Assembly (NCBI RefSeq): GCF_014645795.1
Contig: NZ_BMMK01000029.1
Coordinates: forward strand, 1 to 64,000
Length of the DNA stretch: 64,000 nucleotides
DNA from: Longimycelium tulufanense
GTDB taxonomy: Bacteria; Actinomycetota; Actinomycetes; Mycobacteriales; Pseudonocardiaceae
Reading direction: 5' to 3'
Made by a program: the position numbers and the translations under genes. Positions within the stretch are counted from its first letter, which is position 1. Each line of letters starts with the position of its first letter. Shown piece by piece: positions 1 to 7,353 of the stretch. Under the pieces are notes generated by a model. It did no database searches. It had not been told where the DNA came from and saw nothing but the letters and a program-made list of their open reading frames with translations.

Positions 1-67
1 TCTGAGGCCGGGTGGCCACCACGAGCGCACCACGCCCACCGATCAACTCACTGAGAAAACCTCATTG

Positions 68-85
68 GGTTGGGTTTCGTATGGC
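68..85 (+). repeat. Left copy of 18-bp direct repeat (possible att site or integrase arm site)
   Basis: GGTTGGGTTTCGTATGGC occurs here and again at 13601-13618, 14 bp past the integrase stop, in the same orientation. An exact 18-mer shared by the two ends of a 13.5-kb element is unlikely by chance. It could be the recombined core or a duplicated integrase arm-binding site. Confidence 0.6.
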
Positions 86-980
86 GACTCGTACCTGGGT
101 ACCAAGACCGCCGGGGTGATTCCCAGCACGCCAAGGGGCATGGTAGCCGTCGCGTAGTACTATCGGCCGGGGCTGGAACCGCTCCGCCCGGTAGGAAGCT
201 CCATGGTGCGGGTCTTCGTCCGGACCCTTCCTAGGCTGCTCACCTGCTGTTTCTCACCCGCCCAGCCTTGTGGGGTGTAGCGCTGTTCCGTGCCTGTTCC
301 GCAGGATCCAGTCCCGTGATCCTGTGACAAGTACTCGAGCACTGGAACCCCTTCTCACCTGAGCTTGCCCTGGACCTGTCCTGCTCCCCTCCCTCACCTC
401 GTACGAAGCCAAATCCCAGGTCGGGGCGGCGCGGTGAAGGGTGGCGCTTGCGCCATCGCGCAGCGACGGTCATCGGTGGGGCTAGGGGTCCCCGCCGATG
501 TTCGCCCTTCGCCGCGACGAACCGACCTCGGACAATCGGCTGCGAGGAGAGGCAATAACCGAGCCCTGTCCGACACCGGATCGAGTCGGGCACGGCTTAT
601 TCGGTGGCAAGCCTGTGGGCAGCTCAAGCCGTCAAGGCGCCGAGCTGTCCACAGGCGCGGCAGCGCTTCTCCCCCGGTGCCCAGCCCGGCCGGGCCGCGG
701 GTTGCTCGCGTCCTTCCTCTGCGGCCCGATGCGGCGGGACGCCGGCCGGTCCTTCCCCGGGTCCCGCGGCGCCGAGCCGATGCCTTCGCCGGCGGCCCGG
801 CGGCCGGAGGCCGGCTGGGGCCGCCGGCACAACTCTGCGGCCGGCGACTGCGGGGCCCGGGTCCCAGCGTGCCCGGCCGAGCGGCCCGCCGCAGGCGGGC
901 CGCCTTGATGAGGAAAAGAAAGTTTGAACGCGCCTGCCGTACCGGGCCGGTCGGGGTGGCAGACTGGGGGTGAAGGGCTG
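86..980. other. About 900 bp with no supported gene
   Basis: All frames here give only arginine-, proline- and glycine-rich translations typical of random GC-rich DNA, with no recognisable domain. The first 300 bp are less GC-rich than the rest. The stretch may hold the element's left-end sequences or decayed genes. Confidence 0.5.
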
Positions 981-1190
981 GTGGTCGCTGTGACGTCAAG
1001 TGATGCGGGCTTCATGCCGCACGGGGAACTGAGGGGTCATGCGCTGGCCGAAGCGCTGGCCGCGAGCAAGGGTGCTCGGCCGATCGAGTCGGCGGAGGAT
1101 CTGGCCGTGGAAGGCGTGTTTGAGTCGGATGCAGAGCTGGATGAGTTCCTGACCTGGGTGAGGAAGGAGCGGCGAGCGCACCTGGCCTGA
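981..1190 (+). CDS. Antitoxin of a PIN-toxin pair (VapB/Phd-like, short)
   Basis: This is a small acidic protein of about 69 residues ending 3 bp before a PIN-domain gene, the usual order for a type II toxin-antitoxin pair. The C-terminal half has a Pro-Ile-Glu-Ser segment followed by acidic residues (ESDAELDEFL), resembling short actinobacterial antitoxins that wrap their PIN partner. The GTG at 981 is chosen because GGGGGTGA lies about 7 nt upstream. An ATG at 1014 is the alternative. I infer that it neutralises the downstream ribonuclease and probably represses the operon. No DNA-binding fold is obvious, so the family is assigned mainly by context. Confidence 0.65.
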   Translation: MVAVTSSDAGFMPHGELRGHALAEALAASKGARPIESAEDLAVEGVFESDAELDEFLTWVRKERRAHLA

Positions 1191-1193
1191 TCG

Positions 1194-1595
1194 ATGGATC
1201 TCGTGGTCTTGGACACCGACGTCGCTTCGCTGGCGTTCAAACAGAAGCTGCCGCCGAACCTGCTGCGTCACCTGGTGGGTCGGACGCCGTGTCTGACCTT
1301 CGTCACCTTGGCGGAGCTCACCAAGTGGTCCACCCAGCGTTCCTGGGGGTCACGTCGCAAGGAACAGCTTGCTCGCTGGCTGCACGGCATGGCTGTTCTC
1401 CCTGGCACTGAGGACGTGGCCCGAGTGTGGGGTGAGATCTCCGCGTTCGCTGCGCGTCGCGGTCGTCCTCGCCCGCAGAATGATACGTGGATCGCTGCCT
1501 GTTGTCTGGTCTATGAGGTTCCGCTGGCTACGCTGAACCTGCAAGATTTCGCCGACTTCGTCGAACATGAAGGGCTAGCGATAATTAACGGCTAA
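1194..1595 (+). CDS. PIN-domain ribonuclease toxin (VapC-like)
   Basis: This 133-residue protein shows the acidic residues of PIN-domain RNases: Asp7 and Asp9 in VVLDTDVAS, Glu41 in TLAELTKW and Asp97 in QNDTWIA. These bind Mg2+/Mn2+ in VapC toxins, which cleave tRNA or rRNA. Length is normal for the family. The gene starts 3 bp after the antitoxin stop, so the two are almost certainly co-transcribed. Placed at the left edge of the element, the pair probably stabilises its maintenance. Its RNA target cannot be read from sequence. Confidence 0.88.
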   Translation: MDLVVLDTDVASLAFKQKLPPNLLRHLVGRTPCLTFVTLAELTKWSTQRSWGSRRKEQLARWLHGMAVLPGTEDVARVWGEISAFAARRGRPRPQNDTWIAACCLVYEVPLATLNLQDFADFVEHEGLAIING

Positions 1596-1603
1596 GAGTA
1601 GCT

Positions 1604-2407
1604 TCAAGGCTGAAATACAACAACTGTCTTATCGTCGTGCATCTTCGCTCGAGGAAGCAAAATTCCCATTGGGTCTTCAACTGACTCCCAGCGATACAAC
1701 TCCTCGAGCTGGTTAGCCAGCTCCTCGCTTGTCATTGCTGCGATACGGCTCCAAGGTATGCCTAGGTGGTCAATAACCCGCTGGGCGCCGTCTGTCGCTA
1801 GTACACACCACTTGACGTCGTTGATTGGCATCGTGTAACTAAGCGCTTTGTCGGCAGCAGAAGGATCGGCTTCCGCGATCCAGTAGCCACCTGGCGTATT
1901 TCGCGCAGAAATTTGTTTTTCTTGGAGTTCTTTCAAGAGCTGGCGGTGAACGCTGTCGTAGCCATAGCCAGCCCGAAGGCGGCTTCGATATGTTTCACGT
2001 TTATCGGAGGCAATAGATGCAAGGCGGTCGTCCGTGAGGCGGCGTTCCTTTCTGTCAGTTGTTCCGATAATGGCAGTGCTATCGCCGAGCACAAGGAGTT
2101 CAAGCTCGCTGGGAGACTGGCGGAGGAGAATGATAGTCGATGACGGAGAGTTGCCCGGGGTAAGATCAAGAAGCATGGAGCTTGACCTAATGGCTTGCTT
2201 TAGAGCAGAACGGAGAGGAATGGCCGGTTTGGCTAGCGCATCGGAAAGATCCGCTACCAGTGTGTCAACAAAACGCTCTGCATTGACTGCTGCGGGCGTG
2301 AAGCTGGACGCGCCGTCAAGGACGAAGGCGCAATTTTCGAAGACAGCCCAACGGTCTTGACCTGGTCCTCCTTTAGCAGGGAAACAGGCTGCGCGAAAAG
2401 AACTCAT
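1604..2407 (-). CDS. PP2C-family protein phosphatase
   Basis: This 267-residue protein has PP2C hallmarks: GQDRW and LDGAS near the N-terminus, an ATDGAQR segment near residue 210, and a terminal DDKTVVVF matching the family's final metal-binding Asp motif. PP2C enzymes remove phosphate from Ser/Thr using two metal ions. The ATG at 2407 has GGAAG 6 nt upstream; a GTG at 2413 is also possible. It lies 142 bp downstream of the kinase-like gene on the same strand and shares its lower GC, so it may belong to the GntR-HAD-kinase unit. The substrate is unknown; reversing phosphorylation by the neighbouring kinase fold is only a guess. Confidence 0.78.
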   Translation of the reverse strand: MSSFRAACFPAKGGPGQDRWAVFENCAFVLDGASSFTPAAVNAERFVDTLVADLSDALAKPAIPLRSALKQAIRSSSMLLDLTPGNSPSSTIILLRQSPSELELLVLGDSTAIIGTTDRKERRLTDDRLASIASDKRETYRSRLRAGYGYDSVHRQLLKELQEKQISARNTPGGYWIAEADPSAADKALSYTMPINDVKWCVLATDGAQRVIDHLGIPWSRIAAMTSEELANQLEELYRWESVEDPMGILLPRAKMHDDKTVVVFQP

Positions 2408-2549
2408 GACCACTTCCGTGCCGGTACCAATACCCGTGTTTCGATGGCTTCTTGTCCATCAAACGCGGAAGCACATCGCTGCCCTCCGTGATTCTGGTTC
2501 ACGTCGAGATTGGCGTATTTTTGATGTCTGTTCCTCACCTACTCGATGA

Positions 2550-3380
2550 CTAAACACGTGCCGCGCTTGCTACGCGGATCCAAGCTTGTATGCGGTCGGC
2601 ATCGAGACCTAGTTTCTTGCCCAACAAGACGGCAATCTTATTGGCTTCATGGCGTTCATGGGCAGCGAGTTTGAGGGCGAGCGTGGCCACATCGTAGCTC
2701 ACTTCACCACTCATACCGCGCGGGTCGATCAGCCACAACCGACCTTCCTCATCAGCGATGATGTTGCTGGGTGTGACGTCTCCATGGCACAGCCCGTCAA
2801 TTCGTCCTGTTGAGAGCTGGTCGAGGATCTTAACGGCTTGGCGGCGTTGAGCTTCTGGTGCTTGCTGCTGACCGGGTGGGAGATCGGTGAGCATGTTGTC
2901 ATTCAAGCGGTAGAACAACCACTCATGTATGGACGGCATGTTTGTGATGGGCGCAGGTTTTCCCCGCATAGCCTGAAGCGGAGCAAGAAAATCGTCCAAA
3001 GGAGCGTGAGAGGCGCTGACGCTACGTAGAGGGGTTCCTGGAAGGACCCTGTTCATAACGATCCATAGACTTGTGTCAGTGGTCACGATTTCATGAATAC
3101 GTGGTGCAATGCCGAGCCTTGATAGTGCATCCGACACGCGAGCCTGCGCTGGTGCCGCGGGGTCCGGACTTGACCGCAGGATCAATGAGTGGCTGGGAGT
3201 GTCTGCAGCAACCACAAAGCTATACCGGGCGGGCAACACTTGTATGGGTCTCGCCTTGTAGCGTGAGCAGAGTTCCTGAAGTTCGCCAGTCACCCGAAGA
3301 GACCAAACGTAGCCAGCGGGTCCCCAGCGTCTATGCACTGCGTCAACTACGTTTGGCGGAACATCAGGTATTTCGGTCAT
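2550..3380 (-). CDS. APH-fold phosphotransferase
   Basis: This is a 276-residue aminoglycoside phosphotransferase/choline kinase-fold protein. The catalytic loop is visible at His199-Gly-Asp201 to Asn206 (CHGDVTPSNI) and the metal-binding Asp219 in LIDPRG. A strong ribosome site (GAGGAAAA) precedes the ATG. The start overlaps the end of the HAD gene by 17 bp, implying translational coupling. Family members phosphorylate small molecules, including antibiotics, sugars and amino alcohols. Nothing here points to a particular antibiotic, and association with a HAD phosphatase is equally consistent with metabolite or signalling chemistry. GC is visibly lower than flanking DNA. Confidence 0.85.
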   Translation of the reverse strand: MTEIPDVPPNVVDAVHRRWGPAGYVWSLRVTGELQELCSRYKARPIQVLPARYSFVVAADTPSHSLILRSSPDPAAPAQARVSDALSRLGIAPRIHEIVTTDTSLWIVMNRVLPGTPLRSVSASHAPLDDFLAPLQAMRGKPAPITNMPSIHEWLFYRLNDNMLTDLPPGQQQAPEAQRRQAVKILDQLSTGRIDGLCHGDVTPSNIIADEEGRLWLIDPRGMSGEVSYDVATLALKLAAHERHEANKIAVLLGKKLGLDADRIQAWIRVASAARV

Positions 3381-4056
3381 TTTTCCTCATCAGACCGGGC
3401 AGGAGGTCGCTCATGTTGCTGATGATCGTGTCGGCTCCTGCTTCAGCGAGTGTTGGTCCTCGATCTTCACGCTTCGCGTAACCGATTGTGCGTACACCAG
3501 CCGCCTGCCCTGCATGGATGTCTGTGGCAGTGTCACCAACGAAGACACATGCGTTTGGCGCTGTATTAGTAGCCTTCGTTGCAGAGATCACACTGTCCGG
3601 GTTCGGTTTCATCCGATGCGGCTCGGCGTACGCTCGACCAATAACCCGCGAGACATGGTTATTTAGCTTATGCATAGCAAGGTACTTCATAATTGCTGCC
3701 GCCGAGTTGTTGCTAACTATCGCGACCTGACGGCCACTTTGATCTGCGAGTCGGATAACTTCATGTCCATACGGGGTTGGCGTAGCACTTAGCACTGCCG
3801 TTGCTTCCTCTGCACACAGGATATCTTCCACCAAGACAACGAGAGTTGGATGGTGCGACCCAACCCAGCGAAGCAAGAGCATCGGATCACTCGTGCCCAT
3901 AACGGAGGGCGACACCGGAACCTCTTGAGACGCAAGGAAGTTACGTATCTTATCTGCAACAATGTTGGCCGGATGGCCAGCGAAGACACTGCACACAGGT
4001 CCGTCGAAGTCAAGAAGGAGCGCTTCAGCACTCTCGATCAGCTCGCTCACCTCCAT
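3364..4056 (-). CDS. HAD-superfamily hydrolase (phosphatase)
   Basis: This 230-residue haloacid dehalogenase-like phosphatase has motif I LDFDGP (nucleophile Asp16, acid Asp18), motif II VSNN, a motif III lysine in RMKPNPD, and motif IV GDTATD. The spacing suits a small helical (C1) cap as in phosphoglycolate phosphatases. The ATG at 4056 shares one base with the GntR stop (TAATG), with GGAG 11 nt upstream, so the two genes are coupled; a longer N-terminus is possible but less likely. It would dephosphorylate a small metabolite. Together with the APH-fold gene it forms a kinase/phosphatase pair under the GntR regulator. Confidence 0.87.
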   Translation of the reverse strand: MEVSELIESAEALLLDFDGPVCSVFAGHPANIVADKIRNFLASQEVPVSPSVMGTSDPMLLLRWVGSHHPTLVVLVEDILCAEEATAVLSATPTPYGHEVIRLADQSGRQVAIVSNNSAAAIMKYLAMHKLNNHVSRVIGRAYAEPHRMKPNPDSVISATKATNTAPNACVFVGDTATDIHAGQAAGVRTIGYAKREDRGPTLAEAGADTIISNMSDLLPGLMRKNDRNT

Positions 4057-4925
4057 TATCCCGAATACTCCCGTGCTACTGTGTTCCACAGCGAATCGAA
4101 CCACATGCGCGCTTGTTGTACGTACTGCGGACCGGTCGAGGTGTCGTCACCGTCCCTAATGGAATAATGAAACAGAATTGCATCTTTACCCATAGGGTCG
4201 TATATCGCGACTGGTTCACCGTCAACCTTTACCGTGTGCTCAAGAACTGGATAGAAGCCAAAGAACACTTCTTCATCGTTGAGGATGTAGAGCTTGAAAA
4301 GTGGCGAAGCACTGTGAACGCGCACTTCTGCAGTGGCTGACTTGACCAAGCCAAGGTCTTCGAGTTCCTGTACTTCCTCAACGATCCCTTCCACTGCTCT
4401 CCGGGTGATCCGGTCAGAACGTTTCCGAACTGCTGGATCGTCGGCGGAAGTGTCTGCGCGACATGGGAGAGCCATGGGCACGGTCATGTCCGACAACATC
4501 AGGCGCACGCTGATGGCATCTGGCGTAAGTCGCCCGGCACGTATCTTGTCGAGAACCTCAGTTAGCGCGTTGCGGAGGGTTTCGCCTGAGAAACCGGCGA
4601 AGTCAATGGAGACGTGCGCTCGATCGAAAGCTGCTTCGACGTGAGGACGAAGTCCCACCGGCCGCTCTGTCTGGGCACGGACGTAGACGCCGCTCCCCTG
4701 CCTGCTGACGAGCAAGCGCTCGTCGTAGAGCGGTTCGAGCGCCCGCTTCACCGTCTCGCGGGCAACGCCGTACCGCTTGGCCAGCTCGGGCTGTGACGGA
4801 AGCTTGTCACTGGGTTGCAGCTTGCCAGTCTTGATCGCCGCACGGAGCTTGTTAGCGATCTGCTGAGACTGCGGACGGGGGTCGTCCGGGTCCAGCTCGA
4901 AGAGGCTGTTGTCGGTCGGTGCCAC
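4056..4925 (-). CDS. GntR-family transcriptional regulator (KorSA-like)
   Basis: This 289-residue protein has an N-terminal winged helix (about residues 20-85) with the typical GntR pattern LPSQPELAKRYGVARETVKRAL and the RQGSGVYV wing. The C-terminal ~190 residues form an effector-type domain seen with such regulators in actinomycetes; no ligand can be named. It is the first gene of the leftward GntR-HAD-kinase operon. It faces the rightward SCO3933-like gene across 165 bp containing four copies of a TAGCCA-type repeat, the likely operators. In AICEs, KorSA-like proteins repress transfer and replication genes, so this is a candidate for the element's master repressor. The start is GTG with a weak ribosome site. 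Confidence 0.85.
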   Translation of the reverse strand: MAPTDNSLFELDPDDPRPQSQQIANKLRAAIKTGKLQPSDKLPSQPELAKRYGVARETVKRALEPLYDERLLVSRQGSGVYVRAQTERPVGLRPHVEAAFDRAHVSIDFAGFSGETLRNALTEVLDKIRAGRLTPDAISVRLMLSDMTVPMALPCRADTSADDPAVRKRSDRITRRAVEGIVEEVQELEDLGLVKSATAEVRVHSASPLFKLYILNDEEVFFGFYPVLEHTVKVDGEPVAIYDPMGKDAILFHYSIRDGDDTSTGPQYVQQARMWFDSLWNTVAREYSG

Positions 4926-4945
4926 GTCCGCAGTCTACCGCACCT

Positions 4946-5040
4946 GACTAGCCATGCTGGGTCAATCTCAAACAGGGGCTTGACATGGCTAGCCAGGTTA
5001 GCCATGCTGGGTGCATCGAGGTCATGACTAGCCAAGCTGG
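4946..5040. promoter_or_regulatory. Operator cluster with four TAGCCA-type repeats and a -35 box
   Basis: Four related 15-mers lie between the divergent GntR and SCO3933-like genes: GACTAGCCATGCTGG (4946-4960), GGCTAGCCAGGTTAG (4987-5001), GGTTAGCCATGCTGG (4996-5010) and GACTAGCCAAGCTGG (5026-5040). A TTGACA -35-like box lies at 4980-4985, directly before the two central copies, so bound repressor would cover the promoter. I infer that the GntR protein binds here to control both directions. Confidence 0.65.
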
Positions 5041-5090
5041 TCATCCTCACAAGGTTTGGACAGACTGCAAGGGCATCTCGGAGGTAGGAC

Positions 5091-5474
5091 ATGCAGGACA
5101 TCCCGGTGGTGTTGAACGGTTACAACCTGATGGTGGTTGAGGCTCCGGTGGTGAAGACGAAGGAGCTGGAGTCCGGTGAGCTGGTGTCGGTGACGAACCG
5201 GGATGGCGTGGAGCAGTACGTGGTGTCGCTGTTCGCGAAGCCGGTTCCTCGGCCTGGTGAGCGTGGCCGCAAGGGTGAGGAGATCAAGGTGAACCTGCCA
5301 GGGGATCCGGGCGAGGGGTTCGAGGAGGGTTCCTATGTGGAGTTGGTGAACCCGGTGTTGAACACGTACGAGATGCGGGGTGAGGGGAACCAGATCACGG
5401 CTGCGGGGATTTGGTGGAAGGCCGATGGTTTGAAGCCTGCGGCCCGTCGGAATGGTCTCGTGAGTGCGGCGTGA
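5091..5474 (+). CDS. SCO3933-family regulatory protein of AICEs
   Basis: This 127-residue protein matches a small family found in actinomycete integrative elements. It begins MQDIPVVLNGYNLMVVEAPV, followed by an EQYVVSLFAKP segment and GDPGEGFEEGSYVELVNP. Its ribosome site GGAGGTAGGAC is strong. The biochemical role is unknown. It is the first rightward gene after the operator cluster, so it is probably expressed when the GntR protein releases the promoter, ahead of the transfer genes. The family call is from memory of characteristic sequence; no enzymatic motif is present. Confidence 0.75.
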   Translation: MQDIPVVLNGYNLMVVEAPVVKTKELESGELVSVTNRDGVEQYVVSLFAKPVPRPGERGRKGEEIKVNLPGDPGEGFEEGSYVELVNPVLNTYEMRGEGNQITAAGIWWKADGLKPAARRNGLVSAA

Positions 5475-5547
5475 GCCGCTGAAAATGAGGTAGCCCTGCC
5501 CCAGGTTGGTGGGTGGCCCGTTCGAGTCGGGCCGGGGCGCGGGGAAC

Positions 5548-5575
5548 CCACGGGAAGGCGTCGCCTTTCTCGTGG
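5548..5575 (+). terminator. Imperfect hairpin after the SCO3933-like gene
   Basis: CCACGGGAAGGCG can pair, with mismatches, with the following GCCTTTCTCGTGG. It lies 74 bp after the stop codon in a 266-bp gap. No T-run follows, so it could be a weak terminator or an RNA-processing structure. Confidence 0.35.
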
Positions 5576-5740
5576 TCCAGGCCCTCGGCGGCGTTCCTAG
5601 CTGTTCTTTGAGAATTACAGAGTGGGTTGAGCCATGCCTGAAACCGGCGCTATTCGTGCGTCGGGAGATTCGGGGTGCCCCGGGCTTGCGTTTGTGGGTC
5701 CGGGGTGCTCCGTGGCTTCCGTAGGCGCGAAGGAGGTACG

Positions 5741-6076
5741 GTGACCGATATTCGAGACGTGATCGATGCTGTGACGTGTGCTTTTCGCCGCGATTTTTCT
5801 CCGGATCATCCTCGGACCGCAATAGAGAACGGTGTGGTTCGGGCGACGGCTGAGTTTGTTGGGCGGTTGAGCGCACTGGAATGGTTGGCGGAGAACGCGT
5901 CCCCGCATGTCCGTGTGCGGGAGTGTGGTTCGGATGCTGAGCTGAAGTGCTGCCCGGCATGTCTTGGGGAGGACGATACTCACGTGTGGGGTCGCGGGGT
6001 CTGTGACGCGGAAGATCGAGGTGTGACGGATTACGTGAGGTGGGAGAGGCGGGTGTGTAGTGGACTATCGGGATGA
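5741..6076 (+). CDS. Hypothetical protein with a Cys pair, AICE cargo
   Basis: This 111-residue protein is not recognised. The GTG start is chosen because AGGAGG lies 5 nt upstream. It contains a CCPAC segment near residue 73 and further Cys residues, as in small zinc-binding proteins; metal binding is only a possibility. Its end overlaps the next small gene by 17 bp, so it heads a tight run of five small genes leading to the translocase. Confidence 0.6.
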   Translation: MTDIRDVIDAVTCAFRRDFSPDHPRTAIENGVVRATAEFVGRLSALEWLAENASPHVRVRECGSDAELKCCPACLGEDDTHVWGRGVCDAEDRGVTDYVRWERRVCSGLSG

Positions 6077-6302
6077 GTTGTTGCGTGCGGATGCGTATGT
6101 GTTGGGTTTTCTTCGTTCGAAGGTGAATTCTGCGTTGGAGCGGTGTCGTCAGGAGCCGTTGGGTGATGCTGACCGGGAGTTTGTTGCGAAACAATTGGCT
6201 GCGGCGGCGGAGGTGTTGGCGCTGCCGTTGGAGGAGCATCCGGCTTGGGTGAAGGCGCGTCGGGCCGCGGTGAAGGCGCTGCGGACACGGTCGGTGAGGT
6301 GA
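6060..6302 (+). CDS. Small helical hypothetical protein, AICE cargo
   Basis: This 80-residue, mostly helical protein has a GTG start and is not recognised. It overlaps the upstream gene by 17 bp and ends 7 bp before the next, so it is translated as part of the same operon. Charged, Ala-rich helices suggest a small structural or accessory role, but nothing specific can be read. Confidence 0.6.
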   Translation: MDYRDELLRADAYVLGFLRSKVNSALERCRQEPLGDADREFVAKQLAAAAEVLALPLEEHPAWVKARRAAVKALRTRSVR

Positions 6303-6309
6303 GGCTGCC

Positions 6310-6747
6310 GTGCCTGATGAGGTGGACTTATTTGGGAATCCGGTGGAGTCGGGGTCTGAGTCGCAGGCTGCGGAGCGGGCCGCCCGGAAGGCGATCAACA
6401 ACATCGATGTGGTGTTGGAGGTGGTGAAGGCTGCGACGTCGGATCTTGGTTATGTGTTGGGTCCGCGGGGGCGTCAGGTGTTTCGGAAGGATGGCAGCGA
6501 GGAGATTCGTCGGGTGTCGTGGCAGGAGGGCAACGCGGTTCACCAGTTGCTGGATCAGGGCTGGTTGACGGTGGGCGGTCAGCACTCGTATCGGCTGCTT
6601 GGTGGCCGGGAGTTCGTGTGGGCACGGTCGATTTTGGTGCCGAAGGCGACGCGGCAACGGTTGCATCACTGGTTGTCGTTGCGGCGGCCGGAGTCCTGGT
6701 CGCAGGGTGCGCACCGGTCACAGTCGGGCACGGAAGGGAGGGCGTAG
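6310..6747 (+). CDS. Hypothetical protein, AICE cargo
   Basis: This 145-residue protein begins with GTG (MPDEVDLFGNPVE). The central part, about residues 30-110, looks like a small alpha/beta fold with a tryptophan-containing RRVSWQEGNAV segment. The stop codon abuts the next start (6747/6748). No family is recognised. Its place between the regulator and the translocase, in a co-directional run, suggests an element-specific transfer or copy-control function, which is inference from position only. Confidence 0.6.
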   Translation: MPDEVDLFGNPVESGSESQAAERAARKAINNIDVVLEVVKAATSDLGYVLGPRGRQVFRKDGSEEIRRVSWQEGNAVHQLLDQGWLTVGGQHSYRLLGGREFVWARSILVPKATRQRLHHWLSLRRPESWSQGAHRSQSGTEGRA

Positions 6748-7017
6748 ATGCAGGTTCAGGTGGTCAACGAGCACGCGCGGCAGCGGTATGGGGCGTTTGT
6801 GGGTGCGTTGGATGTGGCGACGGAGTCGCTGCAAGCCTCGGCGAAGGTGATCGCGCGGATGCGGGAGTCCAAGCAGCAGGTTCCGGGGAATTGGCGTGCG
6901 TGCACGCCGGATGAGTTACGGCAGATGTTGAACAAGGCGTTTCGTGAGTTGGAGAAGTTGAAGAGTCACGCCAAGTTGTATGAGGCGGAACTGGTGTCAC
7001 GGGCATGGAGGGTGTAG
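6748..7017 (+). CDS. Small helical hypothetical protein, AICE cargo
   Basis: This 89-residue protein is predominantly alpha-helical, with heptad-like Leu/Ala spacing and a Lys/Glu-rich C-terminal helix (ELEKLKSHAKLYEAEL). It is directly contiguous with the genes on both sides. No known family is recognised. A coiled-coil adaptor role is possible but unproven. Confidence 0.6.
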   Translation: MQVQVVNEHARQRYGAFVGALDVATESLQASAKVIARMRESKQQVPGNWRACTPDELRQMLNKAFRELEKLKSHAKLYEAELVSRAWRV

Positions 7018-7021
7018 CGGC

Positions 7022-7207
7022 ATGTCTCATCAGGTGGATGTGCTGACCGAGGAGATTGACAAGGCGATGCGGCAGCTTCGGTTGGCGACGAAGGGGATTC
7101 CGGTGCGGCGGGAGAAGTTCAAGGGCTTGCATGAGAACTTTGCTCGCTCGGTGGCGGCGTTTCTGGTGGAGTTGTCCTACGCGCGGGGGAACCTCCGTCG
7201 CCGTTAG
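7022..7207 (+). CDS. Very small helical hypothetical protein, AICE cargo
   Basis: This 61-residue, basic, helical protein starts 4 bp after the preceding stop and resembles that gene in composition (helices rich in Leu, Lys and Arg). No domain is recognised. It is the last of five tightly packed small genes before a 146-bp gap and the translocase gene. Confidence 0.55.
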   Translation: MSHQVDVLTEEIDKAMRQLRLATKGIPVRREKFKGLHENFARSVAAFLVELSYARGNLRRR

Positions 7208-7253
7208 ATCACGCTGTGCCACAACTGAATACGTGCGGGTGTGACGGTGGTGG

Positions 7254-7299
7254 CCGGCTCGTGGCAGGGATTCCCGTGGGGTCTCTGCCAGGGGGCCGG
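7254..7299 (+). terminator. Long hairpin between small-gene run and translocase
   Basis: TGGCAGGGA (7262-7270) pairs with TCTCTGCCA (7282-7290) with one G-U pair, and flanking CCGGC/GCCGG (7254-7258, 7295-7299) extends the stem. The structure lies in the 146-bp gap before the translocase start and is followed by TCTTTCT. It may attenuate or separate transcription of the translocase gene. Confidence 0.45.
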
Positions 7300-7353
7300 T
7301 CACCAGTCTTTCTGAGGCGACATCAAACCATTTTACGTGGAAGGGGTGTGAGT

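Noticed and set aside
20-40. GCGCACCA near the left edge as a remnant of the tRNA-Lys 3' end
   Set aside because: Only 8 bp match and in the wrong orientation for a direct att duplication.
160-973. Several open frames on both strands in the first kilobase
   Set aside because: Compositions are Arg/Pro/Gly-rich, starts lack ribosome sites, and frames overlap on both strands as expected for random GC-rich DNA.
2550-3380. Aminoglycoside resistance gene
   Set aside because: The fold is APH-like, but this superfamily includes many metabolic kinases, and nothing here identifies an antibiotic substrate, so no resistance call is made.
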